64,000 bases of DNA. Source: Planctomycetota bacterium. Lineage in GTDB: Bacteria; Planctomycetota; Phycisphaerae; Sedimentisphaerales; Anaerobacaceae. The notes beneath the pieces are model-generated. The model searched no databases. It had not been told where the DNA came from and was given only the letters and a program-made list of their open reading frames with translations. This document shows, one piece after another, positions 37,675 to 46,140 of this stretch. The DNA lies in assembly GCA_019456145.1 (NCBI GenBank), contig VRUL01000007.1, forward strand, positions 124,001 through 188,000. Direction: 5' to 3'. A program made the position numbers and the translations under genes. Each line of letters begins with the position of its first letter. Within the stretch, counting starts at the first letter, position 1.

Positions 37675-39269
37675 GTCTTAGTCGGTTTCGAATCCGCTTG
37701 CTTAGGTTTGGCAGCTTTCGGTTTAGACTCCTGTTTCTTCGAGTCGCTGGGCGGCTTCGTGAAACCTGGCGCCGGCGGCTTCGACTTGATGCCGGACTCG
37801 GGTGAATCCTGCTGGCGCGGCTTTGTTTTGTCGAGCGGTTTCAGTACCTCTGATTGTGCTTCCTCAATGAAGGCAAGCGGATTGAGCACGACCTGGTCGC
37901 CTTCCTTCAAACCCGCCTTGACGACGACGAACGAATCGTCGGTATCGCCGAGTTTCAGCGAACGTCGTTTAGCTCCCTCGGTCGTCTTGACCCAACAGAA
38001 GTCTCCCTCCACAGTTTCTAACACCGCCGCTACAGGTATCGTCAGCACGTCCGCGTGCCGATCCAATATCACTTCAACCTCTGCGCTCATACCGGGCTTG
38101 AGCCCTTCCACCGAGGGGAGCTTAATGATCGTGTCATATTTCACCACGTTTCCGGTCCACCAGCCTGCCGGCCTTGTGACTTCAGCAACCGAGGAAACCT
38201 CGCCGTCAAGCGTCTTGTCCGGCAGCGTAATCCTGGCAGCCAGTCCCGGCTTGATGCGGTCGACGATGGATTCGTGAATACCGACCTTCACTTGCATCTT
38301 GGACAGGTCAGGCATGAGCAGCAGGACTTGATCCTTACGTACCGTCGCACCTTCTTCGATCTCGGGTGCGCCCTTCCACTGTGCGGCCGAGGGGTAAATC
38401 ACCAAGCCGCTCCTTTCGGCTTTAATAACGCAGTGCTCGAGCTCCTCCAACGCGAGATCGCGGCGAGCCTCATCCGCTTTGCACCGTTCCTCCTCTGCTT
38501 CGAGCCTTGCTCTGGCTGCGTTCAAGTCGCCCTTCAACGTTTCCAGCTCCATTGCCTTGGTATGTTCTTTCAGAACTTTGATCTCGATATTCTTGACTTC
38601 CACGTTCAATTCAGCTTGCCTGACCGCGAATGTTTTCTCCTCAACTTCTAATTTACTTACGTAGTCTCGCTCAGCCATCATTTTAGCATGGCCAAGCATG
38701 TTCTGCGCGGTCCGCAGGTTCGACTGGGCAATTGCCAGATCCTTCTCCAGTGTCATCAGTTGCGAGCGATACCTGCCCTCGAGGTACTCCGGGATTGCGA
38801 GTTGCGCTGTGGCTACATCAGCTCTGGCTCGTTCGGCCCCGGATCTTGTCCAATGAGCATACTTCGTGCGCTCACTGATGGCGTCTTCGATCGCCAGTGT
38901 ATCCAGCCGGACCAATTCGTCTCCTGGCTTGACCTCCGTACCGCCCTCGATAACCCAGATGACGGTGTTGAAACCTCGGACTTTGCATTTGATTTCAGCA
39001 TTGTTGGAGCTCTCTAACGTCCCTTGTTCGGTAACTGAGACAACCAGGTCGCCGCGTGTAATCGTGTAAGTCAGCTTGGGACCGGATTCCCGCTCAGACA
39101 TGGCGCCGGAGATAAACGTCCCGGCAATCGCCACCACGACGACCGCACCAATCGTCAGCAGAGAGCGTTTCCACCATCGGGCGCCTGGAGAATCCTGACG
39201 ACCGCTGCGCTGTTGCGGGCGCGGCGGTTGTGGGTGGCTCTGCGTTTCAGGAAGCACGTCAGTCGACAT
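37671..39269 (-). CDS. HlyD/MacA-family periplasmic adaptor protein, copy B
   Basis: A 532-residue membrane-fusion protein: N-terminal helix (about 37-55), lipoyl-like half motif, long alpha-helical hairpin (about 125-285), lipoyl half and beta-barrel (about 290-475), then a charged Pro/Lys-rich tail (about 480-532). It links the inner-membrane permease to the outer-membrane TolC channel. It is a tandem duplicate of the adjacent adaptor (39259), opening with the same MSTDVLPETQS. It differs in a longer Gln/Pro-rich N-terminus and the Lys-rich C-terminus. It starts 11 bases inside the upstream adaptor's stop region, with GGAG 7 bases before ATG. Confidence 0.88.
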   Translation of the reverse strand: MSTDVLPETQSHPQPPRPQQRSGRQDSPGARWWKRSLLTIGAVVVVAIAGTFISGAMSERESGPKLTYTITRGDLVVSVTEQGTLESSNNAEIKCKVRGFNTVIWVIEGGTEVKPGDELVRLDTLAIEDAISERTKYAHWTRSGAERARADVATAQLAIPEYLEGRYRSQLMTLEKDLAIAQSNLRTAQNMLGHAKMMAERDYVSKLEVEEKTFAVRQAELNVEVKNIEIKVLKEHTKAMELETLKGDLNAARARLEAEEERCKADEARRDLALEELEHCVIKAERSGLVIYPSAAQWKGAPEIEEGATVRKDQVLLLMPDLSKMQVKVGIHESIVDRIKPGLAARITLPDKTLDGEVSSVAEVTRPAGWWTGNVVKYDTIIKLPSVEGLKPGMSAEVEVILDRHADVLTIPVAAVLETVEGDFCWVKTTEGAKRRSLKLGDTDDSFVVVKAGLKEGDQVVLNPLAFIEEAQSEVLKPLDKTKPRQQDSPESGIKSKPPAPGFTKPPSDSKKQESKPKAAKPKQADSKPTKT

Positions 39270-40767
39270 GATCGGTCTCCAGGTTCACCGTCTGCCTTGA
39301 CTCGTTGCCGGACTCAGGCGAATCCTGCTGGCGCGGCTTTACTCCGTCGATCGGTTTCAATACCTCTGATTGTGCTTCCTCAATAAAGGCAAGCGGATTG
39401 AGAACAACCTCGTCGCCTTCCTTCAGACCCGCCTCGACGATAATGAACGAATCGTCGGTGTCGCCGAGTTTCAGCGAACGTCGTTTAGCTCCCTCGCTCG
39501 TCTTGACCCAACAGAAATCTCCCTCGACAGTTTCCAGCACCGCGGCTACAGGTATCGCCAGCACGTCCGTGTGCCGATCCAATGTTACTACAACCTCGGC
39601 GCTCATGCCGGGCTTGAGCCCTTCGACCGAGGGCAGCTCAATGATCGTGTCGTACTTGACCACGTTTCCGGTCCACCAACCGGCCGGCCTTGTGACCGAG
39701 GCCACGGAGGAAACCTCGCCGTCAAGCGTCTTGTCCGGCAGTGTAATCCTGGCAGCCAGTCCGGGCTTGATGCGGTCGACGACGGATTCGTGAATACCGA
39801 CCTTTACTTGCATCTTGGTGAGGTCGGGCATGAGCAGCAGGACTTGATCCTTACGTACCGTCGCACCTTCTTCGATGTCGGGTGTTTCCTTCCACTCTGC
39901 GGCCGAGGGGTAAATCACCAAGCCGCTCCTTTCGGCCTTAATGACGCAGTACTTGAGCTCCTCCAGCACAAGATCGCGGCGACCCTCATCCATGGCAAGC
40001 CCTGCCTTGTCCGCTAACAGCTTTGATCTGGTTGCCTTCAAGTTGCCATTCAGCGTTTCTATCCGCATCTTCTTGGTGTATTTCTCCAGAATATCGATCT
40101 CGGTTTTTCTAACTTCCAGTTCCAATTCGGCTTGCGTGACCGTCAAGGCATTGCCCTGAACTTCTAATTCAGTTACATAGCCACGCTTAAACATCTTTTC
40201 GGTATGGGCAAGCATTTTCTTCGAAGTACGTAGATTCGTCTCGGCAATTTCCAACCATCTCTCCAGCGATTTCAACTGCGTTCGATACGTGCCATCCAGG
40301 TACGCCGGGATTGCGAGCACCGCTCTGGCCACATCAGCCTTGGATCGTTCGAGTGCAGCCCTGGCTGTATGAGCATTCGTTGTTTGCAGACTGATGGCAT
40401 CCTCGATTCGTTTCGTATCCAGCCTGACCAATTCGTCGCCTGCCTTGACCTCCGTACCCCCCTCGATCACCCAGATGACGGTGTTGTAACCTCGGACTTT
40501 GCATTTGATTTCCGTATTGTTGGAGCTCTCTAACGTCCCTTGTTCGGTTACTGTAACGAGCAGGTCGCCGCGAGTGATCGTATGAGTCAACTTGGGACCG
40601 GATTCTCGTAGAGAGATGGTGCCGGGGATAAACGCGGCGACAATCGCAACGACGGCGACCGCAGCAATCGTTACCAGACCGCGTTTCCACCATCGAGCAC
40701 CAGGAGAATCCTGATGTTTGCTGCGGGCCTGGAAGCTCTGCGTTTCGGGAAGTACGTCAGTCGACAT
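39259..40767 (-). CDS. HlyD/MacA-family periplasmic adaptor protein, copy A
   Basis: A 502-residue membrane-fusion protein with the same layout as copy B: N-terminal helix about 30-50, helical hairpin about 120-280, lipoyl and beta-barrel parts about 280-470. DNA and protein identity with copy B is high in the C-terminal domain (VGIHES(V/I)VDRIKPGLAARI) and lower in the hairpin, the part that contacts TolC. The gene ends with the residues TDHVD, exactly as the TolC gene does. Its stop overlaps the next MSTDV start by 11 bases, the same overlap as at the TolC/copy A junction. Confidence 0.88.
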   Translation of the reverse strand: MSTDVLPETQSFQARSKHQDSPGARWWKRGLVTIAAVAVVAIVAAFIPGTISLRESGPKLTHTITRGDLLVTVTEQGTLESSNNTEIKCKVRGYNTVIWVIEGGTEVKAGDELVRLDTKRIEDAISLQTTNAHTARAALERSKADVARAVLAIPAYLDGTYRTQLKSLERWLEIAETNLRTSKKMLAHTEKMFKRGYVTELEVQGNALTVTQAELELEVRKTEIDILEKYTKKMRIETLNGNLKATRSKLLADKAGLAMDEGRRDLVLEELKYCVIKAERSGLVIYPSAAEWKETPDIEEGATVRKDQVLLLMPDLTKMQVKVGIHESVVDRIKPGLAARITLPDKTLDGEVSSVASVTRPAGWWTGNVVKYDTIIELPSVEGLKPGMSAEVVVTLDRHTDVLAIPVAAVLETVEGDFCWVKTSEGAKRRSLKLGDTDDSFIIVEAGLKEGDEVVLNPLAFIEEAQSEVLKPIDGVKPRQQDSPESGNESRQTVNLETDHVD

Positions 40768-43492
40768 GATCTGTCTCCATTATGAGTTCTTCCTGTCGGA
40801 CATCAGATTCGATCAAACCGTCTCGAAGGCGTATGACTCGTTTGGCTCTTTTGGCGAGATCGTCTTCATGGGTCAAGTTGTTGGTTGCGTTTTTGTCACC
40901 AATTGTGTCCTTTTGTATCCGGGGTGGTCCGTTTGGAAGATCACCAGACGGATTCGATTCGATTGGGCGACTCTCGACAGGACCGTCGGATGTTTCAATC
41001 GCTACCGGGGGCAGTGCATCCGGTTCCTGCGGCAGGCGGTCTGCCAAATCGATCCATTCGGTTGGAACCGCTGGTGGCAGTAGCAACTCTTTCAGGCGCG
41101 ACTTGTCACTGTCAGAAGATTTATCGAGGCTGGAGTTCGGTATGGGATGGTCGATCCAGCTACCGTCGTGATCGAGCATCATGATACCAAGCTCGCGAGC
41201 CAATCGCATGCGTGCGGCGTGGTAGTTAAGCCACACGCTCATGAAGTTGTTCTGCGTGTTGAGTAAGGCAGACAGCGCCGTTAGAAGATCTCTCGCCGCG
41301 GTTGGTCCGAATTGAGCCGGTCGTTGTCCCGGCTGCGGGGGCCGCACAGGCGCATAAAGCGCTGCTCGCGTCAGATCGACGCGCCGAATCGCGATCGCCA
41401 CGGCACGCCGTTGAATCTCCAGGTCCGTACGAAGCTGCTCAATCTGTCGAAGCAGTCCGCGGAGTCCCAGATGGAGTGAGTCATGTGACCGGATGAAGTC
41501 GCGACGACTCCGTTGGTAGTCGATCAGCGACTGGCGATAATTGTTCCGTTCCAACAATCGAGTGAAAGGCGCGTCAAATTCCAATCCCAGCCGTAGATTT
41601 CTTGTAGAGTCGCTAAAACTGACAGGGTTGTTCCTCGCTGTTCGAATATCACCATCGGCGGTGACATTCAGTACCGACTGCAGAGCGTCGGCGTCAAACT
41701 GGATCAACCGCCAACTATCCACGAGCGCCGCCCGGCCATTCATGAAATCCATACGGCTGGCAAGCGCGATTTTGAATGCATTTTGGGATCTCAATTCGAT
41801 TGTCTCAACGGTTACCGCTTCGAGGCGAGCACGCGCCTGAACCAGGATGGAACCCTGAACGAGGCGAAGGATATCACCGAGCAGGACCACGTTTCCACGG
41901 ACGGTAGCATCCCTGGTGTCCTCGGCGAGTTCGTCTCGAAGTGTTTTCAGTTTGGCCCTGGCTTCGGCGAACTGCTGTTTCAGGCCCGCCAATCCTTCGC
42001 GAAGTTGTTCTCTGTCGCGTTGGAACAGTTTCCTTTCCACGTCGACCATCGTTTGTTCGCGAGCCGGCACCGCCTCTTCCATTCGAGCGAGGTCTGCCTT
42101 TACATCGTCTAATTGTAACTGAATCGGCTCGACAAGCTTTAAAGCATCTGTCAGAACCTGACGAATCGGTTCGACGCCCACATCGTCCGGTAACTCGCCA
42201 ACACGATCCTGCAACTCGGTAATCGAATCCTGGATCGCGGTTGCCTGGCGAGCGACGAGTTGAAACTGGTGAATCAGGCTGTCGTCCAGTTCGATGGGCA
42301 GGTCCGGTGGCAAACCGAGTGTGCCCATTTTGTAGTTATCGAGGGCCAGTTCAAGGCCATTGCGGTTTTGCAGCAAGAAGGCACGCTCGTTTTCAATACT
42401 CTGCCGAAACTGGTCAACTTGCACCAGGTCGATGACGCCGCCGTCCAGATGGGCTTCCAACTGCGACAAAGTTCGGAGTTGAAGGCTGAGGCTGTCCTCG
42501 GTGTTGCGGATCTGTTGGAGTTGTTGTAGGAGGCCAATATAACCGCTGACGGTACCCTGACCGCCAAATACCGCGATGGCCGTACCACCACCGCCCCGCT
42601 GCGGTCCGGCGACCCCTAACTCCCCAATTGCCACTCGCGTATAGAAACCCTGGCGGTATTGATGGTAGGCACGCAGATCCGCAAGCAAGGCGCGCTCGAC
42701 AAACGTCAGTTGCTCTAACGCAACATCTCGCCCAGCACCGCGCAACAATGGCTGGATGAACGAGAAATTTACCAGCGAAGATGCGAAGTTTGCGCCACTG
42801 CCGGTGAACTCGACTACGAACGAGTTGGCGAATCCGACCAAAAGCTCACCGGCGGTAGCAAATCGCCGTTTTGCCTGGAGCACCGGATCGGCGCCCACAG
42901 TCAGTCGATCGTTCTTCAACGATCCATCGTGGACGTATCTGGCGTCATATCCGCCAAAAAACTGTGTATCCAGGCGGAACCGCTCTGTTGTGACGTCCAA
43001 GGCGGACAGATAGAGCGTTTCTAATTGGTTCTGGTGGGACGGCGAGTGTACGTAGGCAAGTTGGAGCGCCGAGTCGATGTTGAGTTTGACCGAGCCATCG
43101 GCGCCTACTTCGACATATTCGGCAAGCGCCTTGCGCCATGCGGGATTCTCCAACTCGTCCCGAACACCGTTATCAAGCCAGTGCTTCCAGCCTTTCATCC
43201 CGTCAACCATATGCATGTACTGGTTCGAGGCAGGATCGTCCTGGGGCATCGGAGGACGATCTGGATCGTAGGGATCAAAGTATCGACTGCGAGGATCAAT
43301 CTCGATGCTATAGTCAGCCGTGTGCCATCGCGGATCAACGTTTCGCTCGGCGATCACATCGTACGCTTCTCGATCCGCTTGAAGTCGATGCTCTGTGCGC
43401 TCTGTGCTCGAACACCCGCTGGCGGCGATAACGACCGATACCAGCAGAACAGCCATCACCCACAATCCGAAAGCATGCAGGGAAACTCGCAT
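40757..43492 (-). CDS. TolC-like outer-membrane efflux lipoprotein with enlarged helical region
   Basis: A 911-residue outer-membrane factor. The signal peptide ends in a lipobox-like AASGC (Cys about 26). TolC-type helical hairpins follow, with an outer-membrane beta segment (FNFS-like VNFSFIQPLLRGAGRD, about 240-260). It is roughly twice the usual TolC length, with a long charged coiled-coil insertion (about 400-530, from DSITELQDRVGEL to TLRDELAEDTRD). It forms the outer-membrane exit of the efflux operon. I place the start at ATG 43492 because the signal peptide begins there. An in-frame ATG at 43744 would add 84 hydrophilic residues before it. Confidence 0.82.
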   Translation of the reverse strand: MRVSLHAFGLWVMAVLLVSVVIAASGCSSTERTEHRLQADREAYDVIAERNVDPRWHTADYSIEIDPRSRYFDPYDPDRPPMPQDDPASNQYMHMVDGMKGWKHWLDNGVRDELENPAWRKALAEYVEVGADGSVKLNIDSALQLAYVHSPSHQNQLETLYLSALDVTTERFRLDTQFFGGYDARYVHDGSLKNDRLTVGADPVLQAKRRFATAGELLVGFANSFVVEFTGSGANFASSLVNFSFIQPLLRGAGRDVALEQLTFVERALLADLRAYHQYRQGFYTRVAIGELGVAGPQRGGGGTAIAVFGGQGTVSGYIGLLQQLQQIRNTEDSLSLQLRTLSQLEAHLDGGVIDLVQVDQFRQSIENERAFLLQNRNGLELALDNYKMGTLGLPPDLPIELDDSLIHQFQLVARQATAIQDSITELQDRVGELPDDVGVEPIRQVLTDALKLVEPIQLQLDDVKADLARMEEAVPAREQTMVDVERKLFQRDREQLREGLAGLKQQFAEARAKLKTLRDELAEDTRDATVRGNVVLLGDILRLVQGSILVQARARLEAVTVETIELRSQNAFKIALASRMDFMNGRAALVDSWRLIQFDADALQSVLNVTADGDIRTARNNPVSFSDSTRNLRLGLEFDAPFTRLLERNNYRQSLIDYQRSRRDFIRSHDSLHLGLRGLLRQIEQLRTDLEIQRRAVAIAIRRVDLTRAALYAPVRPPQPGQRPAQFGPTAARDLLTALSALLNTQNNFMSVWLNYHAARMRLARELGIMMLDHDGSWIDHPIPNSSLDKSSDSDKSRLKELLLPPAVPTEWIDLADRLPQEPDALPPVAIETSDGPVESRPIESNPSGDLPNGPPRIQKDTIGDKNATNNLTHEDDLAKRAKRVIRLRDGLIESDVRQEELIMETDHVD

Positions 43493-44113
43493 TGATAAGG
43501 TTCCGATAATTCGGAGCAGGCTGAGTGCTGGTTCCACTTGGTTCCTCTTCGGTGATCGGCCGGAAAAATCAGCCGATCGCGATGCGGTCCTTTCTGGATC
43601 TGAATCGAGTGAGCCGGACTGGTCGCATACCTGTCCTGCGCCTCTTTCGAGCTTGAGTAGCCGGTCAAAATGGAGCCTGAGAGCGTTCTTGTGTGATTCA
43701 CCTATAGAGCTATCCCGTGATAAATGGTTGAAAATGGCTTCCATATACTCTATACTATCAAATCACAGCTCATTTGTCAATGACCACCTGGGAAATCCAT
43801 GCTAACAATCTCATGGTCTATCTCGGTGTTTACTTTCGATGGAATCGGCAGCACTCCCCAGCGCATCTATAGCATCTCGGGTCATCGAATCTAAATTTTG
43901 TCGCTGCGAATTGCAGCTACTTGCGAGTTGATCTCTGTGGAAGACTCCTGAGCGGATCCTCTACAAGTTGTGAAAGGCCATGGTGATCCCATGGCGACTG
44001 TTGTGCTAACAGTGGCTTTCAGAAAGTCGCGTCATTTTGTCTTTTGCATTGGTTCCTCATTCTTTTGGCATTGTTACGTACCCGCCCAATTCATACGCCA
44101 ACGATGGCACGCC
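43493..44113. other. Leader of the efflux operon and intergenic region
   Basis: 621 bases between the TolC start and the ThuA-like gene end. It holds the operon promoter at 43752-43780 and about 250 bases of open, TolC-in-frame sequence to the alternative ATG 43744. Nothing else is recognisable. Confidence 0.45.
43752..43780 (-). promoter_or_regulatory. Promoter of the efflux operon
   Basis: Minus-strand TTGACA (43780-43775), a 17-base spacer and TAGTAT (43757-43752). Transcription would start near 43745, which coincides with the in-frame ATG at 43744. The TolC message therefore either has a leader of about 250 bases or a leaderless extended start. Confidence 0.55.
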
Positions 44114-45013
44114 CTACCGTTCGAGATGGAGCGTCACCAGGGGTTTGAATGGATCAAAAGACTCTTTCATGGTCCAGGCCATGGCCCGCAGCAGAATGAT
44201 CCGAAAGTAGGGATCATTGAACGTGAAATAGTTATGGCCGGCACCGGTGACGAAGACTCTGCCCCGGCCTACCTCCTTTGTCCACATGACCGGCCACTTC
44301 TTGCCGTCCAGATCTTCGATCCTGGGAGGACCGTCTAATGGTTTGTTTGCTATTGCCGGGCCGGCGGGCGAAGTCATGAGGGTAGTGACACCTGCCGGGT
44401 CTCCCCTCAAATGCCAATAGAACTCCTCGGCCAAATCGAACTTTGCCGGAAAGCCCTTGAAGATGGGAGATTTTAATGCCGCGTCAGTAAGAGTCACCGG
44501 CGTGGTCAATACGCCCCATTTGGTGGCGCCCCTTCTCGTGTCCCATGCCAGTCCAATGCGCTTGGATAATTCTTCACCCGAACCTTGCATCAAGGCCATG
44601 TGAATAAATATCAATCCACCGCCACGTTTTTGATAGGCGTCGATGAGATCGTAATCCCATTGCTCACGCGACCAGAAATAGAAAACGACCAGGTCGGCTT
44701 TTTCCCAAAGCTCCTTCTTGGGGAAGTACATCGAGGGAACGACCGTGACGCGCGGAACCCGAGGCAGAAGCGCATTCACGTAGCGGTCCATGACCCAGGC
44801 GTATTCGTGGGTATCCTTTTCGTGAAATTTATCGATGCCCCAGACCCAGACAATGTTCAGATCACGTGACGGTTCTCGCTTCTCGATGGATCCAAGGATG
44901 CGCTTTATTTCGGCCGGATCACGTTTCAGTGGTTTCTGCCAGGGAAACTGCGCGCTGGATGTCGAAGAAATAGTCAGCAAAAGCACAACTATACAGGCTG
45001 TTCGATACCTCAT
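44114..45013 (-). CDS. ThuA-like (trehalose-utilisation-type) domain secreted protein
   Basis: A 299-residue exported protein with a signal peptide (1-22, ending near SSTSSAQ). A ThuA-like class-I glutamine-amidotransferase fold follows, with typical blocks DLVVFYFWSREQ (about 109-120), GGGLIFIHMALM (about 131-142), EEFYWHLRGD (about 192-201), RVFVTGAGHNYFTFND (about 252-267) and the final FRIILLRAMAW. ThuA-like domains are common in planctomycetes and often sit with sugar-catabolic oxidoreductases; the reaction is not established. AGGAG is 7 bases upstream of the ATG. A decayed second copy is at 35915-36285. Confidence 0.82.
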   Translation of the reverse strand: MRYRTACIVVLLLTISSTSSAQFPWQKPLKRDPAEIKRILGSIEKREPSRDLNIVWVWGIDKFHEKDTHEYAWVMDRYVNALLPRVPRVTVVPSMYFPKKELWEKADLVVFYFWSREQWDYDLIDAYQKRGGGLIFIHMALMQGSGEELSKRIGLAWDTRRGATKWGVLTTPVTLTDAALKSPIFKGFPAKFDLAEEFYWHLRGDPAGVTTLMTSPAGPAIANKPLDGPPRIEDLDGKKWPVMWTKEVGRGRVFVTGAGHNYFTFNDPYFRIILLRAMAWTMKESFDPFKPLVTLHLER

Positions 45014-45074
45014 AACAGGACTCCTTAAGCAAGCGGACTCATAAAATACTGCTGCACTGAACGCTACGACCTCT

Positions 45075-45104
45075 ATGATAGCACAACATGTGGTTCGATT
45101 TCAA
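45075..45104 (-). promoter_or_regulatory. Promoter of the ThuA-like gene
   Basis: Minus-strand TTGAAA (45104-45099), an 18-base spacer and TATCAT (45080-45075), each matching 5 of 6, about 60 bases upstream of ATG 45013. Confidence 0.5.
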
Positions 45105-45151
45105 CGCTTCTTAACCCAAACCAGGAAAATGTACTTTATACAAAATGGAAT

Positions 45152-46063
45152 TCAGCGAAGCGGATAACCTTTGACGTCCAGTATCTGAATCGATGCCGGA
45201 TCAAACATTCGCTTGTGCATCTCAGCCTGCCAAACCACCTTCTTGTCGGGAGTCACCTCGAAGAACGGCGCGCTATCAGTTCGACGCTTATGGATGAACC
45301 AGTTGCCGACTACCGTATTGCCATTGCCAAGCCGCTGGATACAGCAGATCCAGTACAGCTTTACATCCGGCAGATCCTTCTGAGTGAGATGCCAGAGTAC
45401 TTTATCCTTTGGGTCGACTTCGATGACCCCGCCACGGTAGCCGATTACAGTGTTCCCATTGCGCAATCGAATTGCGCTAAAAGCCATGTCAGGGACTTTA
45501 ATCTGGCGTATCATCTTGCCGGAAGAGTCGTACTCACGGACAACCTTATCGTCGAGCAGGCAGGCCAGGTAGTTGCCGTTTGCCAATTTCCGCCCATGGC
45601 GCATTCCCATGTGCACGTTGCCGCCGGATTTGACCGGCAGAATCTTGACGATCTGTCCTTTACGATCAACCTCAATCAATCGCTTGGCCGTACACTCGAC
45701 GACCAGCGTATTTCCATTGGCCAGCCGCTGACAACCCCATACCTCGCTGGAAGTCGTATACTCCCAGGCTATTTTCTTATCCGGTGTGACTTCTCGAGCA
45801 CCGCGCGTTTTCCCCGTAAAGCTCATCAGGATATTGCCATTATCAAGCATCCAGGCGTCTGTACATTGATCTGCCGGGTACTCCCACTCAATCTTTCCCG
45901 CCGCCGATATCTTGAAAACGCGCTTAGCGCCAATATCACTGCAAAGATACGAATGCCGCACCTTTTGCTTTGGATTCTTTTGTTGTTCGGTACCGTATGA
46001 TGTTGTTGCCATTGGTAACAAGAGAATAACCATTTGAATTATAAATGCAATGTTCTTCTTCAT
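45152..46063 (-). CDS. Secreted PQQ/NHL-like beta-propeller protein
   Basis: A 303-residue exported protein with a signal peptide (1-24). About six blades repeat the pattern RL.NGNT(L/V)(V/I) ... (I/V).EVD..(G/K)(K/Q)(I/V), for example QRLANGNTLVVE and IRLRNGNTVIGY. Such small propellers often bind ligands or proteins and lack enzymatic motifs; a sulfotransferase or quinoprotein role is not supported. AAGGAG is 6 bases upstream of ATG 46063. It follows the sodium:solute symporter gene by 77 bases, so it is probably co-transcribed with it. Confidence 0.75.
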   Translation of the reverse strand: MKKNIAFIIQMVILLLPMATTSYGTEQQKNPKQKVRHSYLCSDIGAKRVFKISAAGKIEWEYPADQCTDAWMLDNGNILMSFTGKTRGAREVTPDKKIAWEYTTSSEVWGCQRLANGNTLVVECTAKRLIEVDRKGQIVKILPVKSGGNVHMGMRHGRKLANGNYLACLLDDKVVREYDSSGKMIRQIKVPDMAFSAIRLRNGNTVIGYRGGVIEVDPKDKVLWHLTQKDLPDVKLYWICCIQRLGNGNTVVGNWFIHKRRTDSAPFFEVTPDKKVVWQAEMHKRMFDPASIQILDVKGYPLR

Positions 46064-46140
46064 CCTTTACTCCTTTTTTTGCTAATTCCAGGCTCCGAGC
46101 ACACAGAGTACAGACTTGTTATTTTTATTTACCACTATAC

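Noticed and set aside
36838..38277. 479-codon open frame on the plus strand opposite the permease and adaptor genes
   Set aside because: It is antisense to two strong, family-recognisable genes and has no motifs or ribosome site. It is a frame shadow of GC-rich codons.
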